Notes: generated by a model from the sequence alone, not told the origin. Shown: positions 1-6,475, numbered from the stretch's first letter. The stretch is DNA of 12,126 nt from Patescibacteria group bacterium UBA910 (GCA_002294445.1 DBEI01000044.1:1-12126), one strand, 5' to 3'. Translations and numbers: made by a program.

Positions 1-116
1 GAATCGGAAGTCGGAGTTATGTTTTTCTAGCAAGAAAAACAAACGAGACGGGGTCGCAGAATTTTTCGAGCGACGGCGAGAAAAATATCTGTGACCGATT
101 CCCGCCTTCGGCTCCA
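1..116 (+). other. Structured region ending like a tRNA/tmRNA 3' end (possibly interrupted or left-truncated RNA gene)
   Basis: Positions 97-116 read like the end of a tRNA: GATT (end of a T-loop), CCCGC (3' strand of a T-stem, 101-105), CTTCGGC (acceptor 3' strand, 106-112), T113 and CCA (114-116). The matching 5' T-stem strand (GCGGG followed by TTC) is not directly upstream. Instead a long hairpin occupies 52-96. Just before the hairpin, ACGGGGTC (48-55) loosely resembles the missing T-arm half. Another perfect hairpin lies at 21-28/33-40 (8 bp, loop AGCA), and GAATC at 1-5 can pair with GATTC at 97-101. No protein-coding frame was recognised. It could be the 3' part of a tmRNA or tRNA whose 5' half lies left of the window, an RNA gene with an insertion or intron in its T-arm, or chance similarity. 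The identity is a guess; the pairings are visible. Confidence 0.3.
52..96. repeat. Long hairpin, 16 bp stem, possible dispersed palindromic element
   Basis: GGTCGCAGA (52-60) pairs with TCTGTGACC (88-96) with one G-U pair, and ATTTTTC (61-67) pairs with GAAAAAT (80-86). Only A87 is bulged, and the loop is 68-79. The inner part (TTCG ... GCG ... CGGCG ... GAGAA) resembles the reverse complement of the hairpin at 5183-5240, suggesting both belong to one family of dispersed palindromes. No T-run follows, so it is not an obvious terminator. Confidence 0.45.
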
Positions 117-128
117 TCAAATCGTACC

Positions 129-201
129 GCCAAAGTAGCTCAGTTGGTAGAGCATACCCTTCGTAAGGGTAGGGTTGCGAGTTCGATTCTCGCCTTTGGC
201 T
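129..201 (+). tRNA. tRNA-Thr (anticodon CGT)
   Basis: The full cloverleaf is visible. The acceptor is GCCAAAG (129-135) with CTTTGGC (194-200). The D-stem is GCTC/GAGC (138-141/150-153). The anticodon stem is TACCC/GGGTA (155-159/167-171) with loop TTCGTAA, giving anticodon CGT at 162-164, which reads ACG (Thr). The T-stem is GCGAG/CTCGC with loop TTCGATT (182-188). Discriminator is T201. CCA is not encoded (CAC follows), so the end must be added by a nucleotidyltransferase. The next gene starts 9 nt downstream of T201, so 3' processing of the tRNA would also create the 5' end of that mRNA. Confidence 0.95.
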
Positions 202-209
202 CACTCCTT

Positions 210-773
210 ATGCAAATTATTTTCTTTATTTTTCTTATTATAGCTTTCTGTATATCTCTGATTATTAGTTTTGTCCCTATTGTATTTATTGGACAAGATC
301 TTTGGTATGGTAAAAAGAAAAATGCTCCATTTGTACCAGCACCCGATGTGGTGATGGGTGATTTGATTGCTCACATCTCTATCGCACCTGATTCTGTGGT
401 GTATGACCTTGGTTCCGGTGACGGTAAAGTACTCCGAGCATTATATGAGAAAAATAAAACAGGAACATTTGTGGGAATTGAGCGAGGGGTGATACCACAT
501 ATACTTGCGTGCATAAAACACCGAACAATTCAAAACCTGTCATTTAAGCGAAAAGATTTTTTTGATATTCATCTATCGGACGCAAACGTTGTTGTCCTGT
601 ATCTCTTTCCTGAACTTTTAGATGCGTTACTTCCAAAATTAAACACTGAGCTTAAGGCAGGAGCAGTAGTGTACTCGCTCGACTTTCAATTTAGCGAGAG
701 AAAGCCAGATGAAGTGATTTCTTTCGATCAAACTCGCAAGCGCGGGAAAAATCTTTACAAGTACATTTTTTAA
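210..773 (+). CDS. Membrane-anchored class I SAM-dependent methyltransferase, FAM173/ATPSCKMT-like
   Basis: This 187-aa protein has one N-terminal membrane helix (about residues 2-28), then a short class I methyltransferase domain. Motif I is VVYDLGSGDGK (63-73), a motif II acidic residue sits at VGIER (88-92), and a motif IV/post-IV region NVVVLYLFPE (126-135) is followed by a 'KL..ELK.G..V.S..F' stretch. This pattern and the single leading helix match prokaryotic relatives of FAM173, whose eukaryotic members methylate lysines of mitochondrial proteins such as ATP synthase subunit c. The substrate here is unknown. ATG 210 is the only in-frame ATG at the right place; the frame stays open upstream to a TTG at 144, but that lies inside tRNA-Thr. 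There is no Shine-Dalgarno site. It is probably co-transcribed with the tRNA. Confidence 0.8.
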   Translation: MQIIFFIFLIIAFCISLIISFVPIVFIGQDLWYGKKKNAPFVPAPDVVMGDLIAHISIAPDSVVYDLGSGDGKVLRALYEKNKTGTFVGIERGVIPHILACIKHRTIQNLSFKRKDFFDIHLSDANVVVLYLFPELLDALLPKLNTELKAGAVVYSLDFQFSERKPDEVISFDQTRKRGKNLYKYIF

Positions 774-780
774 ATGTTTT

Positions 781-789
781 TGATATACT
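781..789 (+). promoter_or_regulatory. Extended -10 promoter of prfB (leaderless start)
   Basis: TGA-TATACT: TG at 781-782 and -10 hexamer at 784-789. The ATG of prfB follows after 7 nt, which is where transcription should start, so the mRNA would be leaderless. No good -35 is seen at 16-18 nt (GTACAT at 761-766), consistent with an extended -10 promoter. Confidence 0.6.
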
Positions 790-796
790 GTCCCTG

Positions 797-1681
797 ATGA
801 CAGACATCAAAGAACAATATCAAACAGAACTTTCAGAGCTTGAAGCGGGTATGTTGCTGCCTGATTTTTGGAATGATAAAGATAAAGCACAGGCATCAAT
901 TAAACGCATTGCAGAATTAAAAACTCTCATTGCTGGAGGAAGTAAATATGATGCAGGTGATGCTATTATGACTATTTTTTCTGGGGCAGGGGGTGATGAC
1001 TCCGAAGATTTTTCTGCAATGCTTTTACATATGTATCTCAAGTACTGTGAACGCAAAGGGTATGGTGTGTCCTTTGTTCATCAAAACGAAAATGATCATG
1101 GTGGGTATCGTAATGTCACTCTCGAGATATCGGGAAAAAATGTATATGGAACACTAAAAAATGAATCCGGTGTACACCGCCTTGTCCGTATTTCTCCGTT
1201 TAATGCAAATGCAAAACGTCATACATCATTTTCTATGGTGGAGGTAATACCAAAGTTTGAGAAAATAGAAGAACTTAATATTCCGGAATCAGATATTAAG
1301 GTGGAGCTTTCCCGATCATCAGGCCCTGGAGGGCAAAATGTAAATAAGCGAGAGACTGCAGTACGAGTGGTGCATATTCCAACAAATATCTCTGCTGCAA
1401 GTGACAACGAACGTTCTCAGGCTCAAAACAAAGAGAAAGCAATGCAGATTTTGTATGGAAAGATTTATGCTCAACTTGAAAAAGAACGTACGGCAAAAGA
1501 AAAAGGAATGTATATTTCCAAGACTACGCAGATAGAGTGGGGAAACCAGATCCGCTCATACGTTCTTCATCCATATAAAATGGTTAAAGATCATCGTACT
1601 GGAGTAGAAACAGGTAATGTGGATAAAGTCCTCGAAGAGGGTGATATTGATGAATTTATAGAGGCAGAGAAGGCGTTGTAG
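797..1681 (+). CDS. prfB: Peptide chain release factor 2, shortened domain 1
   Basis: RF2 recognises UAA and UGA stop codons in the ribosomal A site and triggers hydrolysis of peptidyl-tRNA. The RF2-specific tripeptide anticodon SPF is at residues 133-135 and the catalytic GGQ at 178-180. They are 45 residues apart, as in E. coli RF2 (205 and 250). At 294 aa it is about 70 shorter than the usual ~365, and the loss is all N-terminal: the DFWND motif (23-27) is followed within about 25 residues by the YDAGDAI start of domain 2 (51), so most of the helical domain 1 is missing. There is no in-frame TGA, hence no autoregulatory +1 frameshift site. The start has no Shine-Dalgarno site and lies 7 nt after a -10 box. 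It is followed by ftsE and ftsX, an order common in Gram-positive bacteria. Confidence 0.95.
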   Translation: MTDIKEQYQTELSELEAGMLLPDFWNDKDKAQASIKRIAELKTLIAGGSKYDAGDAIMTIFSGAGGDDSEDFSAMLLHMYLKYCERKGYGVSFVHQNENDHGGYRNVTLEISGKNVYGTLKNESGVHRLVRISPFNANAKRHTSFSMVEVIPKFEKIEELNIPESDIKVELSRSSGPGGQNVNKRETAVRVVHIPTNISAASDNERSQAQNKEKAMQILYGKIYAQLEKERTAKEKGMYISKTTQIEWGNQIRSYVLHPYKMVKDHRTGVETGNVDKVLEEGDIDEFIEAEKAL

Positions 1682-1684
1682 TTT

Positions 1685-1713
1685 TTGCCCCAAGGACACT
1701 TCTGCGGTATACT
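1685..1713 (+). promoter_or_regulatory. Promoter of ftsE (TTGCCC-17-TATACT)
   Basis: -35 TTGCCC at 1685-1690, 17-nt spacer, -10 TATACT at 1708-1713. Transcription would start near 1720-1721, exactly at the second in-frame ATG (1721), so ftsE is probably leaderless. ATG 1715 is only one base after the -10 box and would lie upstream of the transcript start. Confidence 0.55.
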
Positions 1714-1720
1714 TATGGGT

Positions 1721-2401
1721 ATGATTTATTTCGATAATGTCTCGAAAATCTACCCTGACAATTCTGTCGCATTGCAGGATATCTCTTTTGCTATTGAACC
1801 AAATGAATTTGTGTCTATTGTAGGACATTCTGGTGCAGGAAAAACAACTCTTCTCAAAATGTTTCTTGCTGAAGAGCGTCCAACAGAAGGAAAAATATTT
1901 TTTGAATCAACTGATATCCATAGACTCAAAAAAAATGAGATCAATGATTTTCGTCGAAAGGTGGGGGTAGTGTTTCAAGATTTTCGACTCCTCCCATACA
2001 AAACTGTGTATGAAAATATTGCATTTGCAATGGAAGCTGCAGGACGAACTGATGAAGAAATAGAGTCTGATGTACCACATGTGCTTGATCTGGTAGATTT
2101 AGGAAAAAAGATTTGGAATTTCCCTGGGGAGCTCTCTGGTGGAGAAAAACAACGAGTAGCGATCGCTCGTGCAATCGTTAATCAACCGGATGTTATTATT
2201 GCTGATGAGCCAACAGGCAACCTTGATCCACTCAACACTTACGACATTGTGCAGATTTTGAAAAAGATTAATGATTTGGGTACTACCGTAGTTCTCACTA
2301 CACACAATAAGGGGGTGATCGACTCGCTTGGTAAGCGTGTGATTACCATGGAAGACGGTAGGATTGTGCGTGATGATAAAGAGGGTAAGTATATAATTTA
2401 A
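1721..2401 (+). CDS. ftsE: Cell division ATP-binding protein FtsE
   Basis: This ABC ATPase, with FtsX, forms the type VII ABC complex at the division site. The complex does not transport; it uses ATP hydrolysis to activate peptidoglycan hydrolases across the membrane. In the 226-aa product the Walker A motif is GHSGAGKT (35-42), the Q-loop Gln is at 86, the signature LSGGEKQ at 138-144, Walker B VIIADEP at 158-164 and the H-loop His at 195. All catalytic residues are present and the length fits the family (about 220-230). The start is set to ATG 1721 from the promoter geometry. The frame is also open from a TTG at 1685 and from ATG 1715. It lies 39 nt after prfB and 4 nt before ftsX. Confidence 0.95.
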   Translation: MIYFDNVSKIYPDNSVALQDISFAIEPNEFVSIVGHSGAGKTTLLKMFLAEERPTEGKIFFESTDIHRLKKNEINDFRRKVGVVFQDFRLLPYKTVYENIAFAMEAAGRTDEEIESDVPHVLDLVDLGKKIWNFPGELSGGEKQRVAIARAIVNQPDVIIADEPTGNLDPLNTYDIVQILKKINDLGTTVVLTTHNKGVIDSLGKRVITMEDGRIVRDDKEGKYII

Positions 2402-2405
2402 ATTT

Positions 2406-3335
2406 ATGATGTGGACATCTATAAAACGAATAGCTCGTTCAGGTTTCTTTAGTTTTTGGAGAAACGGTTTTGTATCTATTTCTTCGGTCCTTGTTATGAT
2501 CATTACTCTTTTTGTGATTACCGCAACCATTTTCCTTGGAGCGATTCTTAATGCATCACTTCAAGAGATTAAGAATAAAGTTGATATCAATGTATATTTT
2601 GTACGTTCTGCGCCAGAAGAAGATATTTTGGCGTTACAAAAAGCACTTGAAGCACTACCAGAAGTAAAAGCTCCTGTAGAGTATGTATCTCGTGAGGATG
2701 CACTCGCCGAGTTTCGACGAAAACATCAAGATGATCAGTTCACCCTTCAAGCTCTCGATGAGCTCGGAGAAAATCCACTCGGAGCGTCTTTGAATATACG
2801 AGCAAAAGAGCCATCACAATATGAAGGCATTGCAGAATTTTTGAAAAGCAAGGGAGCACTTTCAAAGGATGGTCTGACTATTATTGATAAAGTAAATTAT
2901 TATCAAAACAAGACCGCGATCGATACTCTTTCTCGAATGATAAATTCCGCAAACCGTCTTGGTTTCATTTTGACACTCTTTTTGGTGTGTGTGTCTATCT
3001 TGATCACATACAACACCATTCGTCTTGCAATCTTTATGTCAAAAGATGAAATATCAGTAATGCGACTCGTGGGTGCAAGTACTATGTATATTCGAGGACC
3101 GTTTGTGGTTTCGGGCGCTATCTATGGTGTGGTTTCAGGGTTTATCACACTTATTCTCTTTTTCCCAATCACCTTATGGCTCGGTAATGCAACTGCTGAG
3201 TTTTTTGTTGGTCTCAATGTCTTTTCGTATTACATAGACAATTTTGCTCAAATATTTCTCATTATCATATTCTCAGGTGCGGCTATTGGCGCGATATCAA
3301 GCTTTCTTGCTGTGCGTAAGCATTTGAAGATTTAA
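2406..3335 (+). CDS. ftsX: Cell division membrane protein FtsX
   Basis: This is the membrane partner of FtsE. The 309-aa protein has the four-helix FtsX layout: helix 1 at about 25-49, a large extracytoplasmic domain at about 50-180, then helices at about 186-207, 234-260 and 281-303. The segment MSKDEISVMRLVGAS (211-225) is the cytoplasmic coupling region typical of FtsX/MacB-type permeases. It begins 4 nt after the ftsE stop, so the two are translated from one message. A second ATG directly follows (2409). There is no Shine-Dalgarno site nearby; a TATAAT at 2392-2397, 8 nt before the start, could give an extra leaderless transcript. No peptidoglycan hydrolase or coiled-coil partner gene follows, so the enzyme controlled by this complex must be encoded elsewhere. 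Confidence 0.93.
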   Translation: MMWTSIKRIARSGFFSFWRNGFVSISSVLVMIITLFVITATIFLGAILNASLQEIKNKVDINVYFVRSAPEEDILALQKALEALPEVKAPVEYVSREDALAEFRRKHQDDQFTLQALDELGENPLGASLNIRAKEPSQYEGIAEFLKSKGALSKDGLTIIDKVNYYQNKTAIDTLSRMINSANRLGFILTLFLVCVSILITYNTIRLAIFMSKDEISVMRLVGASTMYIRGPFVVSGAIYGVVSGFITLILFFPITLWLGNATAEFFVGLNVFSYYIDNFAQIFLIIIFSGAAIGAISSFLAVRKHLKI

Positions 3336-3362
3336 TGCTTGAACATGGTGTGTTTCTTTGTC

Positions 3363-3425
3363 AAAATCAAATCTACAATCTGCATCGTATGACAATACGT
3401 TTCAGGTTCTAGATTTGATTTTTTT
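3363..3425 (+). terminator. Terminator after ftsX
   Basis: A 13-bp outer stem, AAAATCAAATCTA (3363-3375) with TAGATTTGATTTT (3410-3422), encloses a small inner hairpin, CGTAT/ATACG (3386-3390/3395-3399). Seven T follow or overlap the right arm (3419-3425). It closes the prfB-ftsE-ftsX block. Confidence 0.65.
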
Positions 3426-3440
3426 CAAACCGCATTCATG

Positions 3441-3469
3441 TTGCGGATGGGGAATAAAAAAGATATTAG
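3441..3469 (+). promoter_or_regulatory. Candidate promoter of pyrG
   Basis: TTGCGG (3441-3446), 17 nt, TATTAG (3464-3469) would start transcription near 3476, giving an 18-nt leader without a Shine-Dalgarno site. An alternative -10, TACAGA at 3482-3487, lies 6 nt before the ATG and would fit the leaderless pattern of other genes here. A short hairpin, CCGCA/TGCGG, covers 3430-3446. Confidence 0.35.
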
Positions 3470-3493
3470 TAAAATTAAACATACAGAATTACC

Positions 3494-5149
3494 ATGGATA
3501 AGAATAAAAAGAAGAAGCACAAATACATTTTCGTTGTCGGGGGAGTAATGTCAGGAGTCGGTAAAGGTATCGCATCATCATCCATTGGTAAGATCCTTCA
3601 AAATAAAGGCTTTACGGTCAACCCTATAAAGGTTGACCCTTATTTAAATGTGGATGCGGGCACTATGAATCCTACAGAACATGGTGAGACATTTGTACTC
3701 GATTCAGGACTTGAGACAGATCAGGATATGGGAAACTATGAGCGATTTATGAATGTTGATCTTGGTCCGGATGATTACATTACTTCAGGAATGGTTTACA
3801 AATATGTAATCGAGAAAGAACGTAACCTTGGGTACCGAGGAAAATGTGTAGAGGCGATTCCTCATATCACCGAAGAGATTGCTCGTCGATGGAAGCGTTC
3901 CGCAGAGAGCCATAAGGCAGATATTTCGTTGATTGAAATCGGAGGAACAATTGGTGATTATCAAAACATTTTGTTTATCGAAGCTGCCCGTATTTTAAAA
4001 ATCAAGAATCCTCAAGATGTGATCTTTATTATGGTGTCATATCTTCCCGTGCCTGGTGTGCTTGGAGAGATGAAGACTCGTCCAACCCAAAATGCAGTAC
4101 GCCAATTGAACTCGTATGGAGTACAGCCAGATATTATTATCGCGCGAGGAAGTCAGGCGCTTGATCATAAACGTAAAGAGAAAATTGCAATTGCGTGTTC
4201 TGTAGCGGTGGACAATGTGATCTCTGCTCCAGATATTTCAAGTATTTATGATGTACCTATCAATTTTGAGAAGGACAAGATTGGTGACATGATTTTGCGT
4301 TCACTTCACATGCGTGCGAAAGTAAAAGGTGATGTGCTTGCTGATTGGAAGAAATTTGTTGAAAAATCAAAAACAGCAAAAAAACAACTGAAGATTGCAG
4401 TGGTGGGTAAGTATTTTGATACAGGGGATTTTGTGCTTTCTGATGCATATATTTCAGTTATTGAGGCGATAAAATTTTCAAGCTATTGGTCTGGCGCAAA
4501 GCCAGAACTATCGTGGATTAACTCAAAAGAGTATGAGGTGGATCCAAAAAAGATAACAGAACTTGGAAGGTACGATGGTATCATTGTGCCTGGAGGTTTT
4601 GGAGAATCAGGTATCGAAGGGGTGCTTCTGGCCATTCGATATGCACGAGAAAATAAGATTCCATACCTTGGACTCTGCTACGGTATGCAACTTATGGTGG
4701 TTGAGTATGCGCGCAATATGTTGGGCTGGGCTGATGCGCATACAGCAGAAATCAATCCAAAGTCATCTCATGTTGTGATCGATATCATGCCTGAGCAAAA
4801 GAAAAATCTTGAAGACGGAAAGTATGGAGCAACCATGCGACTTGGTTCATATGAAGCAAAGCTTCTCAAAGGTACTCATGCATATAAAGCATATGGTACA
4901 CAAACAATCCATGAGCGTCATCGACATCGATATGAGGTAAATCCTGAGTACGTAGAAGAAATTAAAGCAAAAGGTTTGGTATTTTCTGGTACATCACCAA
5001 ATGGTCACCTAATGGAGATTGCAGAGCTTCCAAAAGATGTGCACCCATTTTTCCTTGGGACACAGTTCCATCCAGAGCTCAAAGCAAGACCGTTGAACCC
5101 TCATCCTTTGTTTACCGCTTTTGTAGAAGCTATTCTTAAAAACAAGTAG
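3494..5149 (+). CDS. pyrG: CTP synthase (glutamine hydrolysing)
   Basis: CTP synthase makes CTP from UTP, ATP and glutamine, the last step of pyrimidine nucleotide synthesis, in the cytosol. The 551-aa length is normal. The N-terminal amidoligase domain has the P-loop-like GGVMSGVGKG (16-25) and KVDPYLNVDAGTMNP (46-60). The C-terminal class I glutaminase domain (from about 300) has the oxyanion segment PGGFG (366-370), nucleophile Cys395 in GLCYGMQ, and His526/Glu528 in QFHPE, so both half-reactions should work. The N-terminus is very basic (DKNKKKKHK) before the conserved YIFVVGG start. It is a single gene between a terminator and a long hairpin. No PyrR- or reiteration-type attenuator was recognised in front of it. 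Confidence 0.97.
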   Translation: MDKNKKKKHKYIFVVGGVMSGVGKGIASSSIGKILQNKGFTVNPIKVDPYLNVDAGTMNPTEHGETFVLDSGLETDQDMGNYERFMNVDLGPDDYITSGMVYKYVIEKERNLGYRGKCVEAIPHITEEIARRWKRSAESHKADISLIEIGGTIGDYQNILFIEAARILKIKNPQDVIFIMVSYLPVPGVLGEMKTRPTQNAVRQLNSYGVQPDIIIARGSQALDHKRKEKIAIACSVAVDNVISAPDISSIYDVPINFEKDKIGDMILRSLHMRAKVKGDVLADWKKFVEKSKTAKKQLKIAVVGKYFDTGDFVLSDAYISVIEAIKFSSYWSGAKPELSWINSKEYEVDPKKITELGRYDGIIVPGGFGESGIEGVLLAIRYARENKIPYLGLCYGMQLMVVEYARNMLGWADAHTAEINPKSSHVVIDIMPEQKKNLEDGKYGATMRLGSYEAKLLKGTHAYKAYGTQTIHERHRHRYEVNPEYVEEIKAKGLVFSGTSPNGHLMEIAELPKDVHPFFLGTQFHPELKARPLNPHPLFTAFVEAILKNK

Positions 5150-5182
5150 TAAACTTTCACATTTGGGCAATCTCATCATCTG

Positions 5183-5240
5183 AAATTTAAAAATATTCTC
5201 CGCCGTACCACCAAGTACGTCTACGAATATTTTAAAATTT
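5183..5240. repeat. Long AT-rich nested hairpin downstream of pyrG
   Basis: The outer arms 5183-5198 and 5225-5240 are 16 nt each with one mismatch. The loop contains a second perfect stem, CGTAC/GTACG (5204-5208/5215-5219), around CACCAA. It starts 33 nt after the pyrG stop and may end transcription, but no clean T-run follows. The loop-proximal sequence TTCTCCGCCGT ... TACGAA resembles the reverse complement of the hairpin core at 61-86, so a dispersed palindromic repeat is an alternative. Confidence 0.5.
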
Positions 5241-5288
5241 TATATGCGACTTTGCCTCAAATCTGAGAGTTTAAGGTTGGTTTTTTTC

Positions 5289-5317
5289 TTGTAAAAAAGC
5301 CATTTTTGAGGTATTCT
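5289..5317 (+). promoter_or_regulatory. Candidate promoter of tRNA-Gln
   Basis: TTGTAA (5289-5294), 17-nt spacer, TATTCT (5312-5317), predicted start near 5324, about 27 nt before the mature tRNA. The leader can fold (ATATGTT with AACATAT, plus TGCA with TGCA) directly before the tRNA. Confidence 0.4.
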
Positions 5318-5350
5318 CATATATGTTGTTTTGCATATTTGCAAACATAT

Positions 5351-5421
5351 TGCCAGATCGTCTAATGGTAGGACACCGCTCTCTGAAAGCGGTAATCTTG
5401 GTTCGATCCCAGGTCTGGCAG
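5351..5421 (+). tRNA. tRNA-Gln (anticodon CTG)
   Basis: The acceptor TGCCAGA (5351-5357) pairs with TCTGGCA (5414-5420), and the discriminator is G5421. The D-arm is GTCT/GGAC. The anticodon stem CCGCT/AGCGG encloses CTCTGAA, giving anticodon CTG, which reads CAG (Gln). The T-arm is CTTGG-TTCGATC-CCAGG. U1-A72 and G73 agree with known tRNA-Gln identity features. No CCA is encoded (CAA follows). Open reading frames across both strands here are translations of the tRNA itself. Confidence 0.95.
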
Positions 5422-5456
5422 CAAATGTAACCTCACGGTCGCTTTTTCTGTTAGTA

Positions 5457-5489
5457 GCAAAAGTATACTTTTGCATTTGGGACTCGAAC
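5457..5489. repeat. Perfect 18-bp palindrome followed by reversed T-arm-like motif
   Basis: GCAAAAGTATACTTTTGC at 5457-5474 is a perfect palindrome. Five bases later, GGGACTCGAAC (5479-5489) is the reverse complement of GTTCGAGTCCC, a typical tRNA T-arm sequence, but no matching T-stem or acceptor can be folded on the minus strand. It may be a decayed tRNA piece, a dispersed repeat, or a binding site. The function is unknown. Confidence 0.4.
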
Positions 5490-5540
5490 GGATTGTTGGT
5501 CTACGAGAGTAGTAGCGTTTATTGACAAACCTGTGCCCAG

Positions 5541-5570
5541 AAAAAACCAGTCTGACAAGACTGGGTTTTT
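5541..5570 (+). terminator. Intrinsic terminator after tRNA-Gln
   Basis: CCAGTCT (5547-5553), loop GACA, AGACTGG (5558-5564), flanked by six A on the left and GTTTTT on the right. It would end the tRNA-Gln transcript before the next promoter. The A-tract makes it potentially active in both directions. Confidence 0.75.
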
Positions 5571-5597
5571 CGAGAGGTAGACTTTATGACTGTAGAA

Positions 5598-5626
5598 TTG
5601 ACATATAGAATATATAGTGTTATATT
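5598..5626 (+). promoter_or_regulatory. Consensus sigma-70 promoter of the 5646 methyltransferase
   Basis: TTGACA (5598-5603), exactly 17 nt, TATATT (5621-5626); predicted start near 5633. It lies inside the longest version of the reading frame (ATG 5586), which shows that the true start is the later ATG 5646. That ATG is preceded by AGAAGGG (5633-5639) at Shine-Dalgarno distance. Confidence 0.75.
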
Positions 5627-5645
5627 TTTTCCAGAAGGGAAACAA

Positions 5646-6332
5646 ATGGAGCATAGTCTACTGCAAAAGAACTTTCAGAAATTTAAGGGGATTACTCGGG
5701 AAGAGTTTTTCATTGCTCAAGAAATTAAAAGGTATGTGCAGATCCAAGATGGTAATACCATCTTGGATGTTGGTTGTGCTGGTGGAGACCTCTCTCGATC
5801 ACTCGTAAGGGATTCCAGGTGCATCACGTTCCTGGACGTCAATGAATTCGATTTCTCTCCCCAGGAGAAATTCATTCATGCTTCATTTGAAGAAGCAGAG
5901 ATTGATGGTCAATACGATTACATGTTGACGTCACATGTTTGGGGTCATTTCTATCGGAACGATACCTTTGAGTTCTGCTACAAAAAAGCTCACGAACTTC
6001 TCAAGGGGGGAGGTAAGCTCATTGTGGTTCATAATTCAAACAAAGATTTTATCGGGAAGTTGATTGATTTCTCAAAATCCTTATTTAAGGAAATTGAGTT
6101 CGATGTCTTTCTCGATGAGTTTTTGGAAGGTGAGGACTACAGCGAGCATTATTTCGATGTAAATCTGCAAGCTGAATCTTTTCGAGAGCTCGCTGAGTTG
6201 GTTCAAGTCTTGCTTGTGATTCCTGATGCTGTGTACTACGAGAAGATCGAAGATGTGGTTTATTTTTTGAAACAAAACTTAGAGAAACCAGAGTTTCTCA
6301 TCAATCAAAGACTTCTGGTGATAGAGAAGTAG
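5646..6332 (+). CDS. Class I SAM-dependent methyltransferase, unknown substrate
   Basis: This 228-aa protein has a canonical motif I, ILDVGCAGGDLS (39-50), an acidic strand-2 end, TFLDVNE (61-67), motif IV region DYMLTSHVWGHF (91-102) and the post-motif strand LLKGGGKLIVVH (118-129). This is the UbiE/Methyltransf_11-25 style used for small molecules, lipids or sugars. The C-terminal third (about 130-228) is acidic and not diagnostic. The start is ATG 5646: a promoter with TTGACA and TATATT covers the upstream ATG 5586, and AGAAGGG lies 6 nt before 5646. It is a single gene, with a terminator in front (5541-5570) and behind (6365-6404), so it is its own transcription unit. The position next to a tRNA gene would fit an acquired gene, but no attachment repeats were found. 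Confidence 0.8.
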   Translation: MEHSLLQKNFQKFKGITREEFFIAQEIKRYVQIQDGNTILDVGCAGGDLSRSLVRDSRCITFLDVNEFDFSPQEKFIHASFEEAEIDGQYDYMLTSHVWGHFYRNDTFEFCYKKAHELLKGGGKLIVVHNSNKDFIGKLIDFSKSLFKEIEFDVFLDEFLEGEDYSEHYFDVNLQAESFRELAELVQVLLVIPDAVYYEKIEDVVYFLKQNLEKPEFLINQRLLVIEK

Positions 6333-6364
6333 ATTAAAAAATGCTGCTTCGTACTGATTCATTA

Positions 6365-6404
6365 AGGCCGTCATCTAACCAGGATGCACGGCTTTTCTTT
6401 TTTT
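6365..6404 (+). terminator. Intrinsic terminator after the 5646 methyltransferase
   Basis: GCCGTCATC (6367-6375) pairs with GATG-c-ACGGC (6383-6392), 9 bp with one bulged C, followed by TTTTCTTTTTTT. Confidence 0.8.
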
Positions 6405-6460
6405 GTTACTTATTTAATCATCGTAGTTACAACTTAGTGCCAGACGGCCAGTCAGTATTT

Positions 6461-6469
6461 TGATATAAT
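6461..6469 (+). promoter_or_regulatory. Extended -10 promoter of the DUF925 gene (leaderless start)
   Basis: TGA-TATAAT, with TG at 6461-6462 and a perfect -10 hexamer at 6464-6469. The ATG follows after 6 nt. No Shine-Dalgarno site could fit, so the transcript is predicted to begin at or next to the A of the start codon. Confidence 0.65.
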
Positions 6470-6475
6470 TAAGTA

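Noticed and set aside
144..209. Upstream TTG start extending the first methyltransferase by 22 residues
   Set aside because: It lies inside the tRNA-Thr gene; the protein begins naturally with its membrane helix at ATG 210.
797..900. Programmed +1 frameshift site as in many prfB genes
   Set aside because: The reading frame is uninterrupted and has no in-frame TGA near codon 26.
1685..1720. TTG 1685 or ATG 1715 as ftsE start
   Set aside because: TTG 1685 is the -35 element and ATG 1715 is one base after the -10 box. ATG 1721 fits the transcript start and the normal FtsE N-terminus.
5240..5525. Small reading frames on both strands over tRNA-Gln
   Set aside because: They are translations of the tRNA sequence and have no gene-like start signals.
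5586..5645. ATG 5586 as start of the second methyltransferase
   Set aside because: The TTGACA/TATATT promoter lies within this extension; ATG 5646 has a Shine-Dalgarno site.
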